Shown: positions 22,282 to 31,328, counted from the stretch's first letter. The stretch is DNA of 64,000 bases from SHVO01 sp050250575 (GCA_050250575.1 JBFWOJ010000003.1:1-64000); one strand, 5' to 3'. Notes: generated by a model from the sequence alone, not told the origin. A program made the numbers and translations.

Positions 22282-22725
22282 ATGAGCTCGGCGTCCGTCC
22301 CGCTCGAGGTTTACGAACTGTCCCGCACCATGCGCCATTACCTGCGCAGTGCGACCCGCAGTTTGGGGTTCACACAGGAGCAATGGCGCGCGCTGTGGCA
22401 CCTGTCGCGGAACGAAGGGCTTACGCAGACAAACCTTGCGGCGCTGCTCGACGTGCAGCCCATTCAATTGACACGGGCGCTCGACCGTCTGGCTGCGAAG
22501 GATCTGATCGAACGGCGCCCGTCGCCTCGCGACCGGCGCGCGATACAGGTCTACCTCACCAAAAAAGCCAAGCCCGTAATCGCGCAACTTGCGCAGCTTC
22601 TGGAAGGCCTGAAGGCCACCGCGGTCGCCGGGCTGAGCGCCGCGGATCTCGAACGCACAAGCGAGGTCCTGCGCCGCATGCGCGCGAACCTCGACAAACA
22701 TGAAAATTCGCAGAGCGTTGCCTAG
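22282..22725 (+). CDS. MarR-family transcriptional regulator of the efflux operon
   Basis: A 147-residue winged-helix repressor. The dimer helices flank a central domain with LTQTNLAALLDVQPIQLTRALDRLAAKDLIERR (recognition helix around VQPIQLTRALDRL) and the wing SPRDRRAIQVYLT, containing the conserved DRR. GGAG sits seven bases before the ATG. It lies 3 bp upstream of the membrane-fusion protein gene, the order seen in emrRAB. Probably represses the operon until a hydrophobic ligand binds. Confidence 0.9.
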   Translation: MSSASVPLEVYELSRTMRHYLRSATRSLGFTQEQWRALWHLSRNEGLTQTNLAALLDVQPIQLTRALDRLAAKDLIERRPSPRDRRAIQVYLTKKAKPVIAQLAQLLEGLKATAVAGLSAADLERTSEVLRRMRANLDKHENSQSVA

Positions 22726-22728
22726 GAC

Positions 22729-23826
22729 ATGACCATGAGCGCAGAACCGGAGCAGACGGCTGCTGGATCCACCACAACGGCGCAAAAAGGCGGGCTTCGC
22801 CGCCTCCTCATGCTTGGCGTTCCACTCGTCGTGGTCCTGATCGCCGCCACGCTCTATCTCGCGGGGGGGCGGTTCGTCTCGACCGACAACGCCTACGTCA
22901 AGGCTGACATCGCCGCGATCTCGCCCGAGATCGCCGGCAATGTGGTCGAAGTACTGGTCACGGACAATCAAAAGGTGACCAAGGGCCAGCCCCTGCTGGC
23001 CATCGATGCCGCCAACTACCGCGTCGCGGTGGCCGGCACCGAAGCCCAGTTACGTGCAGCCGTCGCCAATATCGAAAGCGCCAAGGCGCGCTACCGCCAG
23101 AAGGAAGAATCGATCGCGTTGATGCAGACCAACGTTCGATTTGCCGAGCGCGAATATCAGCGCCAGGCTCAGCTGGCCTCGGCCAATTACGTGGCCGCGG
23201 CCAAGCTCGACCAGGCGCAGCACGCCCTCGAGTCCGCGCGCCGCAACCTGCGGCTGTTGCACCAGGAGAAAGCCGAAATCCTCGCGACACTCGAAGGCGA
23301 TCCGCAGATCCGGCCGGAGGACCACCCGGCATACCAGCAGGCGATGGCGGCCAACGCGAGCGCGAAGCTGATGATGGAGCGGGCGACGTTGAGCGCACCT
23401 TTTGACGGCGTCGTCAGCCAAGTTCCACGGGTCGGCGACTTCGCGCGCACCGGCGCGCCCATCCTGTCCCTCGTCTCGACGTCAAGCGTATGGGTGGAGG
23501 CCAACTTCAAGGAGACCGATCTGACGCAGATGCGGCCGGGTCAGCCGGTCGAAATCGACGTAGACAGCTATCCAGACCACAAATTCCGCGGACACGTCGC
23601 AAGCATCAGCCAGGCAACCGGCGCCGAATTTTCGGTCCTGCCGGCGCAGAATTCGAGCGGCAACTGGGTGAAGGTGGTCCAGCGCATTCCGGTGCGCATC
23701 ACATTCGACGATCCGAAGAACGGGCCGACCTTGCGCGCGGGAATGAGTGTGATTGCCGAAGTCGACACCGGCCTACGCCGCGCGTCCAAATGGCTTGGCG
23801 CGTACGCCGGCGACCGGTTCCCGTAA
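22729..23826 (+). CDS. emrA: HlyD/EmrA-family membrane fusion protein
   Basis: A 365-residue periplasmic adaptor with one N-terminal transmembrane helix (about 25-46). The lipoyl half-motifs are VSTDNAYVKADIAAISPEIAGNV and the DGVVSQVPRVGDFARTGAPI block. A coiled-coil hairpin lies between (about 95-200) and a beta-barrel domain after (VWVEANFKETDLTQMRPGQPVEIDVD). The motif set is that of EmrA/VceA partners of DHA2-type MFS pumps. Start ATG at 22729; a second ATG at 22735 is possible. Next gene 20 bp downstream. Confidence 0.92.
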   Translation: MTMSAEPEQTAAGSTTTAQKGGLRRLLMLGVPLVVVLIAATLYLAGGRFVSTDNAYVKADIAAISPEIAGNVVEVLVTDNQKVTKGQPLLAIDAANYRVAVAGTEAQLRAAVANIESAKARYRQKEESIALMQTNVRFAEREYQRQAQLASANYVAAAKLDQAQHALESARRNLRLLHQEKAEILATLEGDPQIRPEDHPAYQQAMAANASAKLMMERATLSAPFDGVVSQVPRVGDFARTGAPILSLVSTSSVWVEANFKETDLTQMRPGQPVEIDVDSYPDHKFRGHVASISQATGAEFSVLPAQNSSGNWVKVVQRIPVRITFDDPKNGPTLRAGMSVIAEVDTGLRRASKWLGAYAGDRFP

Positions 23827-23846
23827 GCGGCGCGGAACCCCGGCCA

Positions 23847-25397
23847 ATGGCGCAGATGTACGAGTACTTCAACGCCCACCCGGCGAGGCGTGCGGCGCTG
23901 GTCGCGGTCATCTCGCTTGCCATGATCATGCAGACATTGGACGCAACCATCGCCAATGTCGCCTTGCCGCACATGCAAAGCAGCATGAATGCCGCACAGG
24001 ATCAGATCAGCTGGGTGCTGACCTCCTATATGATCGCGTCGGTCGTCGGCATGTCGCTCACCGGCTTCTTAGCTGCGCGATTCGGCGCGAAGACGCTTTT
24101 CATTGCATCGATCACCGGCTTCACGGTGGCTTCGATGCTCTGCGGCATCGCCCAAAGCCTGCCGGAAATGATCCTGTTCCGCATCATTCAGGGTTTGTTC
24201 GGCGCCAATCTGCTGCCGCTGTCGCAATCGTTGATGCTGGACGTCTTCCCGCGGGAAAAACAGGGGCCGGCGATGGCGATCTGGGGCATGGGCGTGATGC
24301 TCGGCCCGATCCTTGGACCGACGCTGGGCGGCTACCTCACCGAGTTCTACAATTGGCGCTGGATCTTTTTCATCAACCTGCCGCTCGGGATCATCTGCAC
24401 CTTGAGCGTGATGGCGCTTCTGCCGCCGACGCCGCCCAACAGGAAGGCACATTTTGACTTTTTAGGATTCGGCCTGCTGGCGATTGCCCTGTCGTCGTTC
24501 CAGCTCATGCTCGACCGGGGTGAGACCCTCGACTGGTTTTCATCGGGGGAAATCGTCGCCGAGCTTCTTCTTGCCGTCCTTTGCTTCTATGCATTCGTCG
24601 TCCACATGCTGACGACCGATAAGCCCTTTATCACGCCGAGCCTTTTCCGCGACACAAACTATGTGTTGAGCACGATCATCGGCGCCTTCTTCGGAGTGAC
24701 GATTTTCGCGACGATGACATTGATGCCGCTCATGCTTCAGAACCTGATGAGTTATTCCGTCATCGACACGGGTTATATCCTGATGCCGCGCGGGATAGGC
24801 ACGATGTTCGCCATGGCGCTTGTCGGGCGGCTGATGGGCAAGATCGATCCTCGTACCATCATGTTCGCCGGAATGGCCGTGATTGCGGCCAGCCTCTGGC
24901 ACATGTCGACGTGGACGACGCAAGTCTCGGGAACCGAAATGATCGTCACCGGCGCGGTTCAGGGCGTGGGAATAGGTCTCCTGTTTCCGCCTTTGTCGAT
25001 TGTGGCCTACTCGACATTGCCCGCGCCGCTGCGAACGGAAGGCGCGGCATTCTTCAGCCTGACCCGCAATATGGGAGCCAGCGCCGGCATCTCGATCATG
25101 GTCGCCCTGCTCGCGCAAAATACACAGATCAATCACGCCGCGCTGGCGGAGCATGTCACGCCGTTCAGCCGCGCCATCCAGTCGCTGCTGCCGACCGCCG
25201 GCTGGTCCATCGATGCGGCCGCCGGCCTCGCGCAATTGAACGGCGAACTCACGCGCCAGGCGACCATGATCTCGTTCATCAATGATTATCGCGTGATGGC
25301 TTATGCCGTCGCCGCGGTTCTACCGCTGATCTTCTTCCTCCGGCTGCCGCAACGCGGGGCACAAGTCCCTCAGCCGACGGCCGTGGCGGACCATTAA
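23847..25397 (+). CDS. emrB: DHA2-family MFS drug exporter (EmrB-like)
   Basis: A 516-residue major-facilitator protein with 14 predicted helices. Signatures are LDATIANVALPHMQ (motif D1 in helix 1), GFLAARFGAKTLF (motif A), MLGPILGPTLGGYL (motif C) and SLTRNMGASAGISIMVALLAQ near helix 13. It exports hydrophobic toxic compounds by proton antiport, working with the EmrA-type protein upstream and an outer-membrane factor not encoded here. The ATG at 23847 begins the homologous sequence; the longer frame overlaps emrA. Confidence 0.92.
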   Translation: MAQMYEYFNAHPARRAALVAVISLAMIMQTLDATIANVALPHMQSSMNAAQDQISWVLTSYMIASVVGMSLTGFLAARFGAKTLFIASITGFTVASMLCGIAQSLPEMILFRIIQGLFGANLLPLSQSLMLDVFPREKQGPAMAIWGMGVMLGPILGPTLGGYLTEFYNWRWIFFINLPLGIICTLSVMALLPPTPPNRKAHFDFLGFGLLAIALSSFQLMLDRGETLDWFSSGEIVAELLLAVLCFYAFVVHMLTTDKPFITPSLFRDTNYVLSTIIGAFFGVTIFATMTLMPLMLQNLMSYSVIDTGYILMPRGIGTMFAMALVGRLMGKIDPRTIMFAGMAVIAASLWHMSTWTTQVSGTEMIVTGAVQGVGIGLLFPPLSIVAYSTLPAPLRTEGAAFFSLTRNMGASAGISIMVALLAQNTQINHAALAEHVTPFSRAIQSLLPTAGWSIDAAAGLAQLNGELTRQATMISFINDYRVMAYAVAAVLPLIFFLRLPQRGAQVPQPTAVADH

Positions 25398-25613
25398 CGG
25401 ATCACCCGAGTCGGTGCCCTTGCACCATTCCGCGTCCGTCCTCGCGGACATTGGCCCGATGCGGGGCAAAGCCGATCCCTGGCGGGCCCGGCCGTTGGCG
25501 GCGATTGTGCTTCCCGGCTGCAACATATGGGCCGGTGCGAGACCAATTCGCGAGAATAATCATTTTCGAAACGGCTGCCGCCCGGTAGTTTTGACCGGGG
25601 GGCGCGGGCTGAA

Positions 25614-26618
25614 ATGTCGGAAACATCAAAAATCGAAATTGCGTCGGTCGTCATCATGGGCGTCGGCCTGTACGCCGTGCTCCAGATCGGCCTGTTGGGC
25701 GCGCTGCTGCCTGGGCTTTTGATTTTCCACGTCGTGCACCTGATCTCGCCCATGTTTCATCGCATGGGGCTGAATCATGAAGCCGGCCGCACCATCGCTT
25801 TGGCGGTTCCCCTGGTCGTGGTTTCCGTTGCCGTCGTGCTTGGGGTGCTCGAGATCATCGATCTCGTCACCGGTCCGGACAGCTTCCAGGAGCTGATGCA
25901 CCGCATGGCCGAGATCGTCGGCCAGTCACGGGAGTTTCTGCCCGCCTGGGCGCAACAGTATTTGCCCGCCAATGTCGGCGATATCGAAGCGGCGGGCGCG
26001 CGCTGGCTGCGGGAAAACGCGGGCCTCATGGGCCAGTTCGGCCAGAACGCGGGCCGCGTCGCCTTCCACATCGTCATCGGCATGATCGTCGGCGGCCTGG
26101 TCGCCTTCTACAGCGGCACGCATAATCCCTCGCTCGGGCCCCTCGCCCGCGCGCTCGAGGACCGCGCCGAATTTCTCAGCAACGCCTTTCGCAATATCGT
26201 CTTCTCGCAGATCCGGATTTCGGCGCTCAACACGTTCCTGACGTCGATCTACCTCGCCGTCGTCCTGCCGATGCTCGGGATCCAGCTGCCGCTGCTGAAG
26301 ACGATGATCGCGGTAACCTTCATCGCCGGCCTGCTGCCGGTGATCGGTAACCTGATCTCCAATACGGTGATCGTGATCGTGAGCCTGTCGGTCGGACCTT
26401 TAGTGGCGGCCGCATCGCTGGCGTTCCTCGTGGTCATCCACAAGCTGGAGTATTTCGTGAATGCCCGCATCATCGGCACGCGCATCAAGGCACGCGCCTG
26501 GGAACTGCTGGCGGCGATGGTGGCGATGGAAGCCTGGTTTGGGATCCCGGGGTTGATCGCCGCTCCGATCTACTACGCCTACCTGAAGGATGAGTTGAAG
26601 GCGCGCGGTCTCATCTGA
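25614..26618 (+). CDS. AI-2E-type (PerM/YdiK-like) membrane transporter
   Basis: A 334-residue protein of the AI-2 exporter family with seven to eight predicted helices. Two near the N-terminus (about 9-45) are followed by one at 60-82, a soluble helical insertion (about 90-155), then four or more. The conserved C-terminal blocks are GLLPVIGNLISNTVIVIVSL, HKLEYFVNARIIG and FGIPGLIAAPIYYAYLKDE. Despite the family name, substrates are mostly unproven; some members act as ion exchangers. Monocistronic by position; a hairpin shared with the convergent HiPIP gene follows. Confidence 0.85.
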   Translation: MSETSKIEIASVVIMGVGLYAVLQIGLLGALLPGLLIFHVVHLISPMFHRMGLNHEAGRTIALAVPLVVVSVAVVLGVLEIIDLVTGPDSFQELMHRMAEIVGQSREFLPAWAQQYLPANVGDIEAAGARWLRENAGLMGQFGQNAGRVAFHIVIGMIVGGLVAFYSGTHNPSLGPLARALEDRAEFLSNAFRNIVFSQIRISALNTFLTSIYLAVVLPMLGIQLPLLKTMIAVTFIAGLLPVIGNLISNTVIVIVSLSVGPLVAAASLAFLVVIHKLEYFVNARIIGTRIKARAWELLAAMVAMEAWFGIPGLIAAPIYYAYLKDELKARGLI

Positions 26619-26630
26619 TCGCTCCCCGAC

Positions 26631-26661
26631 AAAAAACGGCGGCGCCCGAGGGCGCCGCCGT
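26631..26661 (-). terminator. Rho-independent terminator (best on the minus strand)
   Basis: Twelve-base-pair stem ACGGCGGCGCCC / GGGCGCCGCCGT with a two-base spacer. On the minus strand it is followed by six T residues, so it ends the HiPIP transcript; it may also stop the AI-2E-type transcript from the other side. Confidence 0.85.
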
Positions 26662-26691
26662 CTGCATTTCATCTGGTGCCGCGTGAGGCTC

Positions 26692-27006
26692 TTAAGCCTT
26701 CATGCTCCAGGAATCACAGTGTCCGTTCATATTCGCCGGCCCGTTGAAAATCATGCAGTTGCCGCAGTTGCCTTGAGGCTCGGTGAAGAAGCCGCAGCCG
26801 CTGCAGACCTTGGTCGGGTCCTTGGAGGTTTCAACGTAGTTCAGCGATTCACGGATGCTCATTTGTCCGCTGTCGAGCTTATTCGGATCGGCGCAGATGG
26901 CGGCTTGGCCTGCCGATACCGCGCGCGAAGCACCGAGCACCGCAAGTCCGGCGAGCGGCAGCGCGCGCGCAAGCAGCTTCCGCCGGGCAAAATTGAATTC
27001 AGTCAT
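26692..27006 (-). CDS. High-potential iron-sulfur protein (HiPIP)
   Basis: A 104-residue periplasmic electron carrier with a 4Fe-4S cluster. Cluster ligands are C68, C71, C84 and C97, in VCSGCGFF, GNCGNCMIF and NGHCDSW. An extra cysteine (C81) is unusual. The N-terminus has RRKLLARALPLAGLAVLG, a twin-arginine signal peptide, as expected for a protein exported after cluster insertion. The ATG at 27006 has GGGAGG nine bases upstream, so the longer frame to 27099 is not used. No photosynthetic or cytochrome gene is nearby; a respiratory partner elsewhere is inferred. Confidence 0.93.
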   Translation of the reverse strand: MTEFNFARRKLLARALPLAGLAVLGASRAVSAGQAAICADPNKLDSGQMSIRESLNYVETSKDPTKVCSGCGFFTEPQGNCGNCMIFNGPANMNGHCDSWSMKA

Positions 27007-27260
27007 AGCGTCCGTCCTCCCTTTGAATGACTCAGTCGCTCGTACCCGCCACAGGCACGATACGAATCTCGGAAACAATTGTGCTGCAATTGCGTCCAAA
27101 CTCGTCAGGTAACGTCACACTTGTTCGACTTGATGCGCGCCCTCTCTCCCCCCGGGCAACGCGAATTCTTTCACGATAATAACCACTTACGTCGGGTGTG
27201 CCAACGCCGATTTTGGCGCCCAAGAACGCGCGTTCACATGAATGTGTACCTCGCCGACCG

Positions 27261-28580
27261 CTAGGCTTTGACGATGTTGGTGCGGTCGGCCGCGTGCTTC
27301 AGGGCATTACGCGTATCCACCACGAGCCTGGCCGCGCCCGCCACCAAAGCGTAATCGACCGCGGTGTGATCGGTGACGATCACGACAGCATCGTAGGCGC
27401 TGATCGCGGCGCTGGTGAGGGGAACGGAGGCCCGGCCGGCGATGGGGCCGTAATGCCGCGTGGGCGGGATGTTTGCAACGTGGGGATCGTGGTAGTCGAC
27501 GCGTGCGCCGCGCTCCTCGAGCAGTTCAATCAGCCGTAACGCCGGGCTCTCACGCGTATCGTCGACGTCCTTCTTGTACGCGAGACCCAGGAGGAGGATG
27601 CGAGCGCCGTTGACGCCGCGTCCGAAACGCTTATCGAGCGCTTCGGCAAGCCGGTCTATCACGTAATAAGGCATCGCCGTGTTGATCTCGCCGGCGAGCT
27701 CGATAAACCGCGCGGTGACGTCGAATTCGCGCGCCTTCCAGGAAAGATAGAAAGGATCGATGGGAATGCAGTGTCCCCCGAGGCCGGGCCCGGGATAGAA
27801 GGGCATGAAGCCGAAAGGCTTGGTCTTGGCGGCCTCGATCACGTCCCAGACGTCGATGCCCATGGCCTCGAAGATGACCTTGAGCTCGTTGACAAGAGCG
27901 ATGTTCACGGCCCGGAAAATATTCTCGGTCAGCTTGACCGCTTCCGCCGTAGCCGTGTTCGCGACGGGGATGACTTTGGGGACGATGGCGCCGTAGAGCG
28001 CGGTGGTTAGCCGCAACGCCTCATCGCCGTCTGCGCCGACCACCTTGGCCGTATTGGCGACGCTGAAGTTCGCATTGCCGGGATCTTCGCGCTCGGGCGA
28101 AAACGCGAGAAAGAAATCCGTGCCGCTTTTCAGGCCCGTCTTCTCCAGGATCGGGCGCACCAGCTCGTCTGTCGTGCCGGGATAGGTGGTCGATTCCAAG
28201 ACAACCAGCTGCCCGCGCCTGAGATGCGCGGCGATGCTTTCGACCGTGCCGACCACATAGCTCATGTCCGGCTCGCGCTGGCGGGTCAGGGGTGTGGGCA
28301 CACAGATGAGGATGGCGTCGGCCTCTTTGAGCCGCGCGTAGTCCGCCGACGGCATCAAGGCGCCGGCCTCGACGAGAGCCGCGACATCGGCGTCGGGAAT
28401 CCGGTCGATGTAAGACTTGCCAGCAGCGAGGGCGGCGATCTTGGCGGCGTCAATATCAAGCGCAAGGGTGGGAAAGCCCTTCCCCGCGAACGCGCGCGCC
28501 AAGGGAAGCCCTACATAGCCGAGGCCGATCACCGCAATCGTCGCGGCGCGATCCTCGATGCGCTGAAGCAGTGCATTCAT
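27261..28580 (-). CDS. Nucleotide-sugar dehydrogenase (UDP-GlcNAc/ManNAc dehydrogenase type)
   Basis: A 439-residue UDP-sugar 6-dehydrogenase. The N-terminal NAD domain has IAVIGLGYVGLPLA (about 15-28). ICVPTPL and ESTTYPGTTDEL follow, then the central helix KLTENIFRAVNIALVNELK. The catalytic cysteine is in GPGLGGHCIPIDPFYLSWKA (about residue 271). The GLAYKKDVDDTRESPAL block starts the C-terminal UDP domain. The motif set is closer to WbpA/WecC (amino-sugar uronate formation) than to UDP-glucose dehydrogenase. The product would feed an O-antigen or capsule. The ATG at 28580 is used; a TTG lies two codons upstream. Confidence 0.88.
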   Translation of the reverse strand: MNALLQRIEDRAATIAVIGLGYVGLPLARAFAGKGFPTLALDIDAAKIAALAAGKSYIDRIPDADVAALVEAGALMPSADYARLKEADAILICVPTPLTRQREPDMSYVVGTVESIAAHLRRGQLVVLESTTYPGTTDELVRPILEKTGLKSGTDFFLAFSPEREDPGNANFSVANTAKVVGADGDEALRLTTALYGAIVPKVIPVANTATAEAVKLTENIFRAVNIALVNELKVIFEAMGIDVWDVIEAAKTKPFGFMPFYPGPGLGGHCIPIDPFYLSWKAREFDVTARFIELAGEINTAMPYYVIDRLAEALDKRFGRGVNGARILLLGLAYKKDVDDTRESPALRLIELLEERGARVDYHDPHVANIPPTRHYGPIAGRASVPLTSAAISAYDAVVIVTDHTAVDYALVAGAARLVVDTRNALKHAADRTNIVKA

Positions 28581-28610
28581 GAGCAAGCCGATAGCACGCG
28601 CGGACGTAGG

Positions 28611-29282
28611 CTAAAAGGGCGGCTTCACTTTGCCGAGGAAGGCAATGCCGGCAATCAAGAGATAGAGCACGACCATGTAGGTCATGGTCTGATTGACAGC
28701 GCGGGCGACGGCTTCTTCGCGCTCGGGCGTCGAGCCTTCCTCGCCGATCTCGGCAAAGGGCGCGAAGAACGGGCGAAAACTGACATTGATGGCGATGACC
28801 GTCCAGAACGCGAGACCGAACATGGCGAGCTTGGCGGCGAACCACGGCTCGTCGATCGGCGCGCCGGTCGCAAGAGAGTTGAGGCCGTAGACGACAAAGC
28901 CGGCGCCGGCGAGGGCCTGAAACGCGATCTCGACATAACCGAGGAGCTTGCCCATGGGCGAACCCTCGGTCCTCGCTATCGCGGCGATCAGCACGAGCCA
29001 AAGACCCGCCGCGCTCCAGAACAGCACCTTCAGACCAGGGGTAAGCGGATAAACATTGATTGCGCCCGTCAGCTCGATGCCGACGGGCAGGATGAGGGCA
29101 AAACATACCCGCGGAATGACGTGCAGCTTGCGGGCTTTACGGACGAAGGCCTGCCGCGTCTCGAAGGCGAGTTTCGCGTTCTTGGCCGCGGCCGTGCAGG
29201 CCAGCACGCCGAGCTCGGTCCCCAGCCAAAAGACGAACAGGACGATATGGGCGTAGTCCCATAAAGCGGTTCCGCCGGTCAT
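28611..29282 (-). CDS. Integral membrane protein of unknown function
   Basis: A 223-residue protein with about six predicted helices, including AHIVLFVFWLGTELGVLAC, VLFWSAAGLWLVLIAAIA, AKLAMFGLAFWTVIAIN and MVVLYLLIAGIAFLG. Histidines in the first helix (YAHIVLFVFW) and after it (KLHVIPR) could bind heme, as in CopD- or DUF2214-like families, but this is a guess. It ends 30 bp before the dehydrogenase start and is probably unrelated in function. Confidence 0.6.
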   Translation of the reverse strand: MTGGTALWDYAHIVLFVFWLGTELGVLACTAAAKNAKLAFETRQAFVRKARKLHVIPRVCFALILPVGIELTGAINVYPLTPGLKVLFWSAAGLWLVLIAAIARTEGSPMGKLLGYVEIAFQALAGAGFVVYGLNSLATGAPIDEPWFAAKLAMFGLAFWTVIAINVSFRPFFAPFAEIGEEGSTPEREEAVARAVNQTMTYMVVLYLLIAGIAFLGKVKPPF

Positions 29283-29321
29283 TGGTGCATGGCCCGATCT
29301 TCAATGGCGCTCGTGGAACCA

Positions 29322-29924
29322 CTAGTCACCATCGACCGCCACCTCCCCGCGCAAAGCGCCCGCCGGCTGACGCGCGCCGACGCTCAAGCTGTAGAGGATA
29401 ACGAAGACGACAGTCAAAATCACCTGAAGGTCGAGCAAGGCGCCGCGAACGCCGTGGATCATGACCGCAAAGTCGATGGTGCCGGCATAATTGGCGCCGG
29501 CAAGACCGCCGATGAGACGGGCGAAAGCGACGTTCTCGGCGATGTCGCAGGCGAGCGTGTAGACAGGAAGCAGGAAAATCGCGCCGCGCTCGAGGAATGC
29601 AAATAGGCGGTTCGGCTGCGCGCGAAACAACCAGGCCCAAAGGAGCATCAAGGCCGCCGTGCTGACGAGAGCGAGAAGGAGGTCCACGACCACAAACGGC
29701 AGGTAGGCGGCCGCCGCGGTCTCCTCGTACGCGCCGAGCTGGATCGCAATCATGTACTTCGTGAGCGGAAACTGCACGTCGAAGGGCTTGAAGGTCGTGG
29801 CCGCCTGGAAATGGGGAATGAGCACGGCGTGCTGGACCAGAACGACCAGGAACGCAAAAATCATGGCGCCGGTGACGGCGCGGCCGCTGGCGCGGGACTT
29901 GAGATAATTGGCGAGACCGCTCAT
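29322..29924 (-). CDS. Integral membrane protein of unknown function
   Basis: About 200 residues from the ATG at 29924; a TTG at 29966 would add 14 polar residues. Four to five predicted helices: VTGAMIFAFLVVLVQHAVLI, AYLPFVVVDLLLALVSTAALMLLWAW, FLERGAIFLLPVYTLACDI and VILTVVFVILYSLSV. The pattern CDIAENVAFARLIGG between helices is distinctive, with buried charge. No family is recognised. It is adjacent to marC in the same direction. Confidence 0.6.
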   Translation of the reverse strand: MSGLANYLKSRASGRAVTGAMIFAFLVVLVQHAVLIPHFQAATTFKPFDVQFPLTKYMIAIQLGAYEETAAAAYLPFVVVDLLLALVSTAALMLLWAWLFRAQPNRLFAFLERGAIFLLPVYTLACDIAENVAFARLIGGLAGANYAGTIDFAVMIHGVRGALLDLQVILTVVFVILYSLSVGARQPAGALRGEVAVDGD

Positions 29925-29991
29925 CGAGGAATTTGTGCCACGGCGCGAGGGCTCGCGTACAGACAAAGCCGTGCCGCCGGGGTTTTGAGTC

Positions 29992-30630
29992 TCAGCCGCC
30001 GCCGAGCACCGGAAAGCTGGCCTTCAAGCCCTCGACCATATTGCTGACGGCGAGCGCCGCCAGGATGATTCCCAGAACACGGGTCATCACATTGATGCCC
30101 GTGACGCCGAGCACCTTCATGATCGGGCCGGCCACGAGAAAACCGAGGCCTGTGAGGAGGAGGACGGCGAGCATGACCCCGGCGACGATGGACTGCGCCA
30201 ACAGGGAGCCGGCGTTCTGGGATTGGAGAAGAATGACGGAGGCGATGGCGCCCGGCCCCGCGATCAACGGCACCGCGAGCGGGAACACCGCGATGTCGGG
30301 GCGATGAGTCGCCTCTTCCTCCTCTTTCTGAGTGGTCGCCCGGATCCCGCTTTCCTTCACCAGCACCATGTCGATGGCGAGAAGCAGGAGGAGCACGCCG
30401 CCGGCGATGCGGAATGCCGCGACCGACACGCCTAGATAGCGCAGGAGCGGCTGACCGACGAGGGTGAAGATCAAGAGAACCACGGCCGCAATCGCCACGC
30501 TCTTCAGTGCGGTCGCGCGCTGGGCCGCCGGATCGAGGTGCGCGGTGTGCCCGATAAAAAAGGGCACGACGCCGATCGGATCGATAATGACGATGAAGTT
30601 CACGAAGGCGGCGAGCGCGAGATCAACCAT
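29992..30630 (-). CDS. marC: MarC-family membrane protein
   Basis: A 212-residue six-helix membrane protein of the MarC/UPF0056 family. Visible signatures are NFIVIIDPIGVVPFFIGHT near the N-terminus, the helix AFRIAGGVLLLLLAIDMV and the block IAVFPLAVPLIAGPGAIASVILL. Members were once linked to multiple antibiotic resistance but their function is not established. The charged cytoplasmic loop KEEEEATHRPD lies between helices 3 and 4. Confidence 0.9.
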   Translation of the reverse strand: MVDLALAAFVNFIVIIDPIGVVPFFIGHTAHLDPAAQRATALKSVAIAAVVLLIFTLVGQPLLRYLGVSVAAFRIAGGVLLLLLAIDMVLVKESGIRATTQKEEEEATHRPDIAVFPLAVPLIAGPGAIASVILLQSQNAGSLLAQSIVAGVMLAVLLLTGLGFLVAGPIMKVLGVTGINVMTRVLGIILAALAVSNMVEGLKASFPVLGGG

Positions 30631-30716
30631 GAGGCGAGTCTAGCAAAAGGTACGCATCAAGGTCTTGCCCCAACCTTGCCTCACGAAGGTCGCATCCGAC
30701 CTTTAGACTCCGGGGC

Positions 30717-30989
30717 ATGAGAAGGTTCTTGTTCGTCGTTTTGGTTCTCCTCGCGCTTGTCCTTACCTACAGCGGGGCCGAAGCCTTAGTGGATCAGGTG
30801 AACGCGGCCGGCGATTTCAAGTCGAGCGTGATCACGTTTATCCTGACGCTGGGCTTCGCGCTTCTGGGCCCGGCGTTGTTGACCGCCGCCTTTTACGTTC
30901 ATCGCAGGAGCGATTCGCGGGGTCCTAGGCACGACGTCGTGCCGGCCACCCCGAAGCAAGTCTACCCGCCTTACCTTCACGGTCACTGA
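30717..30989 (+). CDS. Small two-helix membrane protein, unknown
   Basis: A 90-residue product with a signal-like first helix (FLFVVLVLLALVLTYSG) and a second helix (VITFILTLGFALLGPALLTAAFYV). The 25-residue basic/proline tail contains codons built on a perfect 16-bp palindrome at 30928-30943. No family is recognised and coding status rests on hydrophobicity and frame alone. Confidence 0.5.
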   Translation: MRRFLFVVLVLLALVLTYSGAEALVDQVNAAGDFKSSVITFILTLGFALLGPALLTAAFYVHRRSDSRGPRHDVVPATPKQVYPPYLHGH

Positions 30990-31163
30990 GCGAGGGCTTC
31001 GCAACCATATGACCGCGCTCCGCCCGTGCTAGTTGCGCAAATTCACGTGCTGAAACCGCGCCATAATCGCGCCATTCATCTGCCTCATTCGGTTGACGAT
31101 ATTGCACATAGCAAGGACGAACGATCGGATCCCTCACCCCACACCCCCGCTGATCCGGTCGCT
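30990..31163. other. Intergenic stretch, possible sRNA body
   Basis: No credible open frame. It contains TTGACG at 31094 and a C-rich single-stranded run (CCCTCACCCCACACCCCCG at 31133-31151) directly before a strong terminator. See the matching finding on a possible small RNA. Confidence 0.4.
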
Positions 31164-31206
31164 GAGGGCCTCAACCGACGAAGCTCGGTTGAGGCCCTCG
31201 CCTTTT
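31164..31206 (+). terminator. Strong Rho-independent terminator
   Basis: Fourteen-base-pair perfect stem GAGGGCCTCAACCG / CGGTTGAGGCCCTC with loop ACGAAGCT, followed by GCCTTTTC. It lies 175 bp after the nearest plus-strand stop codon. Confidence 0.8.
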
Positions 31207-31328
31207 CAGAAACACCAACAAAGCCGCAGCTTCGTCCGGCCTCGCGCTAGGGCCCGCGCAATTCTTGATCCCCGCACGGAGAGCGGGCACACTGTACGGG
31301 TCGCACAACGCGCTCGGGGCGACTGGGC

